The position numbers were made by a program, and so were the translations under genes. A DNA stretch of 37,317 nt from Lysobacter antibioticus HS124 (GTDB taxonomy: Bacteria; Pseudomonadota; Gammaproteobacteria; Xanthomonadales; Xanthomonadaceae), in assembly GCF_000336385.2 (NCBI RefSeq), contig NZ_HG424504.1, forward strand, positions 1 through 37,317, read 5' to 3'. The notes below the pieces were generated by a model that saw only the letters and a program-made list of their open reading frames with translations, was not told the origin of the DNA and ran no database searches. Positions 31,827 through 37,317 of this stretch are shown here, piece after piece (the stretch's first letter is position 1; each line of letters opens with the position of its first letter).

Positions 31827-31842
31827 TTTAAGAACTTTTTAA
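31827..31842 (+). promoter_or_regulatory. TTTAA-N6-TTTAA direct-repeat box upstream of response regulator
   Basis: TTTAA (31827-31831) and TTTAA (31838-31842) are direct repeats 11 bp apart, one helical turn, in an AT-rich island 58 nt before the regulator ATG. The layout is that of binding sites for OmpR-family regulators such as PhoP or PmrA, so autoregulation is likely (inference). Confidence 0.55.
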
Positions 31843-31899
31843 TCGTGCCGGCGCACAGTGCGGCCGGTGGAGCGACGCAACGACGCAGACGGACGGAGC

Positions 31900-32565
31900 A
31901 TGAAGATCCTGTTGGTGGAAGACGACGCCATGCTCGCCGAGGCGGTGCGCACCGGCCTGCGCCACGACGGCGGCCGGGTCGACTGGGTCGCCGACGCGCC
32001 GCTGGCCAAGACCGCGCTGGTCGATCACGACTACGATGCGGTGGTGCTCGATCTCGGCCTGCCCGGCGGCAGCGGGCTGAGCGTGCTGGCCACCCTGCGC
32101 AACCGCTACGACGCCACCCCCGTGCTGATCGTGACCGCGCGCGACAAGCTCAGCGAGCGCATCGCCGGGCTCGACGCCGGCGCCGACGACTACATCGTCA
32201 AACCCTTCCAGCTCGACGAACTCGGCGCGCGCTTGCGCGCGGTGATGCGGCGCAGCCAGGGCCGGGTGTCGCCGGTGCTGAGCTGCGGCACCGTGGTGCT
32301 GGACCCGGCGCGGCGCCTGGTGACCCGCGAGGGCGAGCCGGTCGCGCTCAGCGGCCACGAGTTCCGCACCTTGATGCTGCTGCTCGAACGCCAGGGCCGG
32401 GTGGTGACGCGCGAGCAACTGGAGGAAGCGGTGTACGGCAGTTCCGGCACGATCGAGAGCAACACCATCGCGGTCTACGTCCACCAGCTGCGGCGCAAGC
32501 TCGGCGAACACCTGATCGTGACCGTGCACGGCTACGGCTACCGCATCGGCGGCGGGCCGAACTGA
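31900..32565 (+). CDS. OmpR-family response regulator (QseB/PmrA/PhoP-like)
   Basis: 221 aa from the ATG at 31900. The receiver domain (1-120) has acidic pocket Glu7-Asp8-Asp9, phospho-acceptor Asp51 (AVVLDLGLPGGSGLSVLATLR), Thr in LIVTARDK and Lys in DYIVKPFQLDEL. The winged-helix output (~125-220) has VALSGHEFRTLMLLLERQGRVVTREQLEE, SNTIAVYVHQLRRKLGEHLIVTVHGYGYRI. The PGGSG loop is typical of the QseB/PmrA/TctD branch. The kinase gene begins 2 nt after this stop, so they form an operon. The TTTAA direct repeat upstream suggests self-control. The regulon is unknown; outer-membrane or cation response is common for this branch. Confidence 0.94.
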   Translation: MKILLVEDDAMLAEAVRTGLRHDGGRVDWVADAPLAKTALVDHDYDAVVLDLGLPGGSGLSVLATLRNRYDATPVLIVTARDKLSERIAGLDAGADDYIVKPFQLDELGARLRAVMRRSQGRVSPVLSCGTVVLDPARRLVTREGEPVALSGHEFRTLMLLLERQGRVVTREQLEEAVYGSSGTIESNTIAVYVHQLRRKLGEHLIVTVHGYGYRIGGGPN

Positions 32566-32567
32566 GC

Positions 32568-34076
32568 ATGGAACGCGGGCGCGACGCCACTGCCGCGGGC
32601 ACGAACGCGGCCGGGTCCTCCACCGAGGACGCCGTGGGCTGGCGCGAGCGGCGCCGCCGCGCGCGCCGCGAACATTGCCGGCGGATGCGCGAGTTCCCGG
32701 GCGGGCATTCGCTGCGCTGGAAGCTGACCTGGGTGCTGATCAAGGCGGTGCTGCTGGCCTGGTTCGTATGGCTGAGCTGCCAGGTCTGGCAACTGGGGCG
32801 CGAACACACCGGCATGCTCGACAACTCGCTGCGCGAGATCGCCGAACAGGTGCTCGGCTCGATGCCCGAGGGCCTGGAGCGGTTGCCCACGCGCGACCCG
32901 AAGCGGCCGACGGTGCCGGTCGAGGCCGACCGCAAGATGAGCTTCCAGGTCTGGGCCAACGGCCGCAACGTGGTGTATTCCGCGGCGGCGCCGCTGCAGC
33001 CGCTCAATCCCGAGTTCAAGGACGGCTTCGCGCGCCGGATCATCGACGGCGAGCGCTGGCAGGTCTACACGCTCACCGATCCGCAGCGCGGGCTGGTGGT
33101 GCAAGTGGGCCGGACCAAGCGCATGGCGATCGAGGAGCTGCAAGGCTGGATCGTCGGCAGTCTGCTCGCGGCGGCGCTGATCCTGGTGGCGTTCGCGCTG
33201 GCGACCTGGTTGGTGATCGGACGCTCGTTGCGGCCGATCACCGCCGTGCGCGACATTCTGCGCCGGCGCCAGCCGCTGGATCTCACGCCCTTGCCGACCC
33301 AGGCGCTGCCGAGCGAGTTCCGGCCCTTGGTCGACGCCTTCAACGGCCAGCTGGAGCGGGTCGATGCCGCGGTCCAGCACGAGCGGCGCTTCATCGCCGA
33401 TGCCGCGCACGAGCTGCGCACGCCGCTGGCGGTGCTGAGCACGCACGCCGAACTGGCCTTGCGCGCGCCCACCCTGGAAGAAAAGAACGGCGCACTGCAC
33501 CGGCTCAGCGCCGGCGTACAGCGCGCAGCGCGCTTGTCGGAACAGTTGCTCGATCTGGCCCGGCTGGATGCCGGCGAAGAGTCGGTGCGGCTCAAGCCAC
33601 TGGACCTGTCGGACCTGATCGTCCTGGTGATCCGCGACTTCGAGACCCTGGCGCGCGAGCGCCGCCAGCGCATCAGCCTGCGCACCGGGCCGGCGCCGTT
33701 GCTCGGCGACGTGGACCAGCTGGGCATCCTGCTGCGCAACCTGCTCGACAATGCGGTCCGCCATGCCGGCAGCGACGGCCAGATCGCGGTCAGCTGCATC
33801 CGCGGCGACGGCGGCGCGGTCGAACTCAGCGTCGCCGACAGCGGCTGCGGGGTGGCGGCGGAAGACTGCGAGCGGATCTTCGACCGCTTCTACCGGGCCC
33901 CGGGCAGCCCCGACGGCGGCAGCGGCATCGGCCTGTCGCTGGTGGCGCGCATCGCCCAGACCCACGGCGCGCGGATCGAATGCGGCCCGGGCCTGGAGCG
34001 CGGCGCCGACGACCCGCGCGGCCCCGGCCGCGGCTTCGAGGTGCGGGTGCGGTTTCCGGGGCCGCCGGCGGCCTAG
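32568..34076 (+). CDS. Membrane sensor histidine kinase, partner of the OmpR-type regulator
   Basis: 502 aa from the ATG 2 nt after the regulator stop. A long basic N-terminal tail (residues 1-~45, Arg-rich) precedes TM1 (~50-73, WKLTWVLIKAVLLAWFVWLSCQ). A ~115-residue periplasmic sensor follows, then TM2 (~190-215, WIVGSLLAAALILVAFALATWLVIG). A HAMP-like segment (RSLRPITAVRDILRRR) leads to HisKA with His281 in RFIADAAHELRTPLAVL. HATPase_c has LLRNLLDNAVRHAG, VADSGCGVAAEDCERIFDRFYR and SGIGLSLVARIAQTHG. This is the QseC/PmrB/TctE plan. The signal is unknown. The N-terminal tail is longer than usual, so an internal start (for example at MREFPGG) is possible. Confidence 0.92.
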   Translation: MERGRDATAAGTNAAGSSTEDAVGWRERRRRARREHCRRMREFPGGHSLRWKLTWVLIKAVLLAWFVWLSCQVWQLGREHTGMLDNSLREIAEQVLGSMPEGLERLPTRDPKRPTVPVEADRKMSFQVWANGRNVVYSAAAPLQPLNPEFKDGFARRIIDGERWQVYTLTDPQRGLVVQVGRTKRMAIEELQGWIVGSLLAAALILVAFALATWLVIGRSLRPITAVRDILRRRQPLDLTPLPTQALPSEFRPLVDAFNGQLERVDAAVQHERRFIADAAHELRTPLAVLSTHAELALRAPTLEEKNGALHRLSAGVQRAARLSEQLLDLARLDAGEESVRLKPLDLSDLIVLVIRDFETLARERRQRISLRTGPAPLLGDVDQLGILLRNLLDNAVRHAGSDGQIAVSCIRGDGGAVELSVADSGCGVAAEDCERIFDRFYRAPGSPDGGSGIGLSLVARIAQTHGARIECGPGLERGADDPRGPGRGFEVRVRFPGPPAA

Positions 34077-34095
34077 GCGCAGGGCAACAGCAACG

Positions 34096-34142
34096 GCAAA
34101 TCCCCCCTGGCCCCTTTCGCAAAAAGGCGAACAAAAGGGGCG
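34096..34142. repeat. Copy of the GCAAATCCCC interspersed element
   Basis: GCAAATCCCCCCTGGCCCCT at 34096-34115, then a hairpin CCCCTTT (34111-34117) with AAAGGGG (34134-34140). Related to 18382-18420 and 37153-37200. It lies just after the kinase stop in a 310-nt gap. The rest of the gap (34143-34386) shows only GC-rich sequence and an AGAGGGA ribosome-binding site for the next gene. Confidence 0.6.
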
Positions 34143-34386
34143 TCGTGGGGACATAGCGGGTCACGATGCAGTCGGGGCGTCGCGATCGGACCGGATGCCG
34201 CGGACACCCGGCCGCGTCGGACCGATCCGCAGCATTCCCCGTTCTGCCAACGGGGGGCAGACGGGGGCGCTCCCGCTTTGGCCTTCATTGCGAACATCCC
34301 CACGCTCGCCGCCCTGCTGACAACAGGCTGGCAGCAGCCCCCGCGCACAGTGCTCCGGTGCGATCGGCACGGCAGAGGGATGCGGC

Positions 34387-34983
34387 ATGGACCGGCAGCG
34401 ACGGACGATCTTGCGGTTGGGGGCGAGCGCGCAGCTCGCGGCATGGGGGACGCTGTTGCCGGCCGGTGCCGCGGCGGTCGGCGAGGCGAGTCAGGCCGTG
34501 CCGGCCGCAGGCGGGGAACGCGACGGCCGCCGCGATTTCGACTTCTATCACGGCCGTTGGCGGGTCGAGAACCGGCGCCTGGCGAAACGCCTGGCCGGCA
34601 GCGACGAGTGGATCGAATTCGAGGCCACCGACGAATGCCGACCGGTGCTCGGCGGGCTGGGCAGCGTCGATCGTTACCGCACCGACTGGAACGGCGGCAT
34701 CGAAGGCTTTGCCTTGCGCCTGTACCGGCCGCAAACCCGGCAGTGGCACGTGTACTGGGCCAGCGACCGCGACGGCGTGCTCGAACCGCCGCTGATCGGC
34801 GGCTTCCGCGACGGCATCGGCCTGTTCGAAGGCCTGGAAGCGCATCAGGGCCGGATGCTGCCGGCGCGCGCGGTCTGGTCGCAGATCCGCGCCGACAGCG
34901 TGCGCTGGGAACAGGCGCTGTCGCCCGACGGCGGCCGCACCTGGGAAACCAACTGGGTCATGCGCATGACCCGGATCGATTGA
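34387..34983 (+). CDS. Exported DUF1579-like protein, paralogue of next gene's N-terminal domain
   Basis: 198 aa, AGAGGGA upstream of the ATG. Residues 1-~32 (RQRRTILRLGASAQLAAWGTLLPAGAAAV) look like a Tat-type or Sec signal; RRTILRLG is a weak twin-arginine motif. The domain begins RRDFDFYHGRWRVENRRLAKRLAGSDEW, followed by RPVLGGLGSVDRY, FALRLYRPQTRQWHVYWASDRDGVLEPPLIGGFRDG and WEQALSPDGGRTWETNWVMRMTR. The order FDF-hG-x-W, then LRLY-x-P-x2-Q-W-x2-YW, then F-DG, then S-DGG-TWE-NW is that of DUF1579-like lipocalin-type barrels; no catalytic role is known. It is 25 nt upstream of its paralogue. Confidence 0.8.
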   Translation: MDRQRRTILRLGASAQLAAWGTLLPAGAAAVGEASQAVPAAGGERDGRRDFDFYHGRWRVENRRLAKRLAGSDEWIEFEATDECRPVLGGLGSVDRYRTDWNGGIEGFALRLYRPQTRQWHVYWASDRDGVLEPPLIGGFRDGIGLFEGLEAHQGRMLPARAVWSQIRADSVRWEQALSPDGGRTWETNWVMRMTRID

Positions 34984-35008
34984 CTCCGACCACAGCGAGG
35001 CCTGCCCC

Positions 35009-36268
35009 ATGTCCGCCACGCACGCCACAACGACGGCATCCGCACCTGTGCGCGACGACGGTCGCCACGACTTCGACTTTCTCCACGGCCGTTGGCAAGT
35101 GCGCAACGAGCGCCTGCGCGAACGCCTGGCCGGCAGCGACGACTGGGAGATCTTCCCGGCGCTGCAGACCTGCGCGCCGGTGCTGGGCGGGCTCGGCAAC
35201 GTCGACGCCTTCCTCAGCGACTGGAGCCGCGCCGGCGCCGAGGACGGATTCGAAGGCATGACCCTGCGCCTGTTCAACCCCGAACGCCGGCAATGGAGCA
35301 TCTACTGGGCCGGCAGTCACGACGGCGTGCTCGAACCGCCGGTGGTCGGCGCCTATCGCGACGGCGTCGGCACGTTCGAAGGCGAGCTGGAGCATGCCGG
35401 ACGGCCGGTGCGGGCACGCTTCGTCTGGAGCGGCATCAGCGCCCACACCGCGCACTGGCACCAGCAGTTCTCCGTCGACGGTGGAGCGAGCTGGGAAACC
35501 AACTGGCATATGTGGCTGCGCCGTTGCGACGACGACGGCCGCCTGCTGCACCAGGACGCGGTGATCGAGCTGCGCCGCTACCGCCTGCATCCGGGCCGCC
35601 GCGACGAACTGATCGAACTGTTCGAACGCGAATTCGTCGAATCGCAGGAGGCGGTCGGCATGCACCTGATCGGCCAGTTCCGCGACCTCGACGACCCCGA
35701 TCGCTACACCTGGATCCGCGGTTTTCCCGATCACACGGTGCGTCGCAGCGCACTGGAGGGTTTCTACGGCGGGCCGACCTGGAAGCGCCATCGCGAAGCC
35801 GCCAACGCCACCATGCTCGACAGCGACGACGTGCTGATGCTGAAACCGGCTTGGCCGGGATCGGGCTTCGCCGCCGCCAGGCAAGCGCGAGCGGCGCCGG
35901 GCGCGGCGGACGAGGCGGCGCAGGGGCGGATACTGGCCGGCGTCTGCGCGTTGAATCAGGCCGGAGCCGCCGGCTTCGCCGCGACCTTCGAACGCGAATT
36001 CGTGCCGGTCCTGCGCGCGGTCGGCGCCGAGCTGTTGGGCGTGTATCTGAGCGACGACACGCCGAACAAGTTTCCGCGCTTGCCGGTGCGCGAGGACGGA
36101 CCGCATCTGGTCTGGTTCGCGCGGGTCGGCGATGCGGCGGCCGCGGCGCGGCTGCAGGCCGATCCGCTCTGGCGTGCGCGCTGGGCGCAGGCCGAGCGCG
36201 AGGCGCTGCGCGAGCCGCCGCAATGGCTGCGCCTGGCGCCGACGCCGCGTTCGGAGCTGCGTGCGTGA
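35009..36268 (+). CDS. Fusion of DUF1579-like domain with double NIPSNAP-like module
   Basis: 419 aa. Residues ~18-172 repeat the domain of the preceding gene (RHDFDFLHGRWQVRNERLRERLAGSDDW, APVLGGLGNVDAF, LRLFNPERRQWSIYWAGSHDGVLEPPVVGAYRDG, GGASWETNWHMWLRR) but without a signal peptide, so it should be cytoplasmic. From ~190, VIELRRYRLHPGRRDELIELFEREFVESQEAVGMHLIGQFRD with YTWIRGFPD is a NIPSNAP/Dabb-like ferredoxin-type fold. A second copy follows from ~315 (AGFAATFEREFVPVLRAVGAELLGVYLSDDTPNKF, HLVWFARVGD). A ligand-binding or monooxygenase-like role is plausible, but no activity can be assigned. The start ATG at 35009 has no strong ribosome-binding site. Confidence 0.85.
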   Translation: MSATHATTTASAPVRDDGRHDFDFLHGRWQVRNERLRERLAGSDDWEIFPALQTCAPVLGGLGNVDAFLSDWSRAGAEDGFEGMTLRLFNPERRQWSIYWAGSHDGVLEPPVVGAYRDGVGTFEGELEHAGRPVRARFVWSGISAHTAHWHQQFSVDGGASWETNWHMWLRRCDDDGRLLHQDAVIELRRYRLHPGRRDELIELFEREFVESQEAVGMHLIGQFRDLDDPDRYTWIRGFPDHTVRRSALEGFYGGPTWKRHREAANATMLDSDDVLMLKPAWPGSGFAAARQARAAPGAADEAAQGRILAGVCALNQAGAAGFAATFEREFVPVLRAVGAELLGVYLSDDTPNKFPRLPVREDGPHLVWFARVGDAAAAARLQADPLWRARWAQAEREALREPPQWLRLAPTPRSELRA

Positions 36269-36347
36269 GCGCGCGCGGTCCCGGGGGCCGCGCCGACCCG
36301 CATGCGGGCGCGCTTGAGCGCAGCGCGGCGGCGCGGGATCATGCCGC

Positions 36348-37046
36348 ATGCGCCGCGCCGACCGCCTGTTTCTGCTGATCCATGCCCTGCGCGGCCGCCG
36401 CCATGCGATCACCGCCCAGCAGCTGGCGCAGACCCTGGAAGTATCGCTGCGCACGGTTTACCGCGATGTCGCCGACCTGCAGCGGTCCGGCGTGCCGATC
36501 GAAGGCGAGGCCGGGGTCGGCTATCTGCTGCGCAAGGGCGCGGACATCCCGCCGCTGATGTTCAACCCCGACGAGCTCGAAGCCCTGGTGGTCGGTACGC
36601 GCTTCGTGCGCGCCTTCGGCGGCGAGCGCCTGGGCCGCGCCGCCACCGCGGCGCTGCTCAAGATCGAGGCGGTACTGCCGCCGGAACTGCGCGCCCGCAG
36701 CGCCCGCACCCGCATCTTCGCCCCGCAGCTGGACAACCGCATCGAGGCCAGCGGCCTGATTGACGCCCTGCATGTGGCGGTGTCGGAACAGCGGGTGCTG
36801 CGCTTGCGCTACCGCGACGGCGAAGCGCGCGCCAGCGAACGCGAGATCGAGCCGCTGTGCCTGACGTTCTGGGGCGGAAGCTGGACTCTGGGCGCCTGGT
36901 GCCGGCTGCGCGCCGATTTCCGCAGCTTTCGTCCGGACCGGATCGACGACTACGCCGCCACCGGCGAACGCTTCGCCGAATCGCGTGAACGCGGCCTGGA
37001 TGCGTACCTGCGCTCGGTGGGCGGGCAGGGCCTGGAGCCGGCGTAA
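36348..37046 (+). CDS. YafY-type WYL-domain transcriptional regulator
   Basis: 232 aa. Residues 1-60 are a winged HTH of the HTH_11 type: RRADRLFLLIHALRGRRHAITAQQLAQTLEVSLRTVYRDVADLQRSGVPIEGEAGVGY. The WYL domain (~135-205) reads ALHVAVSEQRVLRLRYRDG, REIEPLCLTFWGGSWTLGAWCRLRADFRSFRPDRID. The canonical W-Y-L is replaced by W-T-L, which is common in this branch, while the Arg-Ser-Phe-Arg end is kept. WYL domains sense small molecules or nucleic acids. It follows the NIPSNAP fusion gene by 79 nt on the same strand and may control it. No operator is obvious. Confidence 0.9.
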   Translation: MRRADRLFLLIHALRGRRHAITAQQLAQTLEVSLRTVYRDVADLQRSGVPIEGEAGVGYLLRKGADIPPLMFNPDELEALVVGTRFVRAFGGERLGRAATAALLKIEAVLPPELRARSARTRIFAPQLDNRIEASGLIDALHVAVSEQRVLRLRYRDGEARASEREIEPLCLTFWGGSWTLGAWCRLRADFRSFRPDRIDDYAATGERFAESRERGLDAYLRSVGGQGLEPA

Positions 37047-37152
37047 GCGAAGCGCCGGGTCGCCATCCCCTTGGACGTATCGCGAACCATCGCCTGCTTC
37101 GAAAAAGGGGCGAGCGCCCGCTGCGGGCTTGAAGTCCGATCGGACCGGCGAC

Positions 37153-37200
37153 GCAGGGGATTTGCTTTGTCGAGCGCGACGCCAAAAGCAAATCCCCTGC
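37153..37200. repeat. Long hairpin formed by GCAAATCCCC repeat ends
   Basis: GCAGGGGATTTGCTTT (37153-37168) and AAAGCAAATCCCCTGC (37185-37200) are perfect 16-bp inverted repeats around a 16-nt loop. These are the end sequences of the element at 18382-18591 brought close together, followed by CCCCTTCTCCAAGG as in the other copies. The rest of 37047-37268 holds no gene I can support. Confidence 0.75.
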
Positions 37201-37268
37201 CCCTTCTCCAAGGCGGCAACAGCACGGGTTTCCGGGTTGCGCGACAACAGTCGCCCTGTTTTGCTTTT

Positions 37269-37317
37269 CCCGAATCCCGAATCCCGAATCCCGAATCCCG
37301 AATCCCGAATCCCGAAT
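37269..37317. repeat. CCCGAAT heptamer tandem repeat (7 exact units, runs off the window)
   Basis: Seven perfect CCCGAAT units fill the last 49 bases and reach the window edge, so the true length is unknown. Such heptamer tracts are frequent in intergenic DNA of Xanthomonadaceae and vary in copy number between strains. It lies downstream of the WYL regulator with no visible gene in it. Confidence 0.92.

Noticed and set aside
37269-37317. CRISPR-like array at the window end
   Set aside because: Units are 7 bp and directly adjacent with no spacers, so it is a simple tandem repeat.

Overview
The window is very GC-rich, gene-dense bacterial chromosome. It most likely comes from a Xanthomonadaceae gammaproteobacterium, with Lysobacter the best guess. 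The support is: the tonB-exbB-exbD1-exbD2 order known from Xanthomonas, followed by a convergent pdxJ; a secreted M4 metalloprotease; TAGGAGCGGCG-type hairpin repeats; and a CCCGAAT heptamer tandem tract typical of intergenic DNA in this family. I see no tRNA, rRNA, CRISPR array, transposase or prophage gene. Genus assignment is inference.

Layout. 1-2978: energy-transduction cluster (3' part of tonB, exbB, exbD1, exbD2, a strong terminator, then a third stand-alone exbD). 3249-5977 (minus): pdxJ, a small membrane protein and a cardiolipin synthase. 6170-8142 (plus): a periplasmic SIMPL-domain protein and an SPL-like radical SAM protein ending in a sliding-clamp-binding-like motif. 8212-10803: a divergent MFS transporter / LysR regulator pair with a palindrome between them. 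10937-13826: an LprI-N-domain lipoprotein-like/secreted protein and, on minus, a thermolysin-type M4 protease. 14363-16588 (minus): a 76-aa orphan and an SLC13 permease with two RCK_C domains. 16711-18304: a PAS histidine kinase with an overlapping Rcp1-type response regulator. 18623-19339 (minus): a 2OG-Fe(II) oxygenase.

19615-25721 is the most interesting region. It is a seven-gene, all-secreted operon that I read as a functional-amyloid (Fap-type) biogenesis system: a 178-aa exported protein in the fapA position, a 212-aa protein with three NQxAG repeats, two tandem paralogous subunits each with three GNIGxNVAAGVGN repeats and a C-terminal CxxC, a C39-type peptidase (FapD-like), a FapE-like protein, and a coiled-coil plus beta-barrel outer-membrane exporter (FapF-like). 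It is preceded by a good sigma-54 -24/-12 element and closed by a rho-independent terminator. Immediately downstream on the other strand lie a VpsR-like sigma-54 activator (26036-27490) and a 75-aa protein consisting of little more than sigma-70 region 4 (25739-25966). Together these suggest a biofilm-amyloid operon with its own dedicated control module.

27678-37046 returns to housekeeping and accessory genes: fbp, a Mor-like HTH protein, an orphan 150-aa protein, dinB, a GNAT acetyltransferase, an OmpR-type two-component system behind a TTTAA direct-repeat box, two tandem paralogues (one fused to a double NIPSNAP-like module), and a WYL/YafY regulator. The window ends inside a CCCGAAT tandem repeat. 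Intergenic regions carry two interspersed repeat families, described as features.
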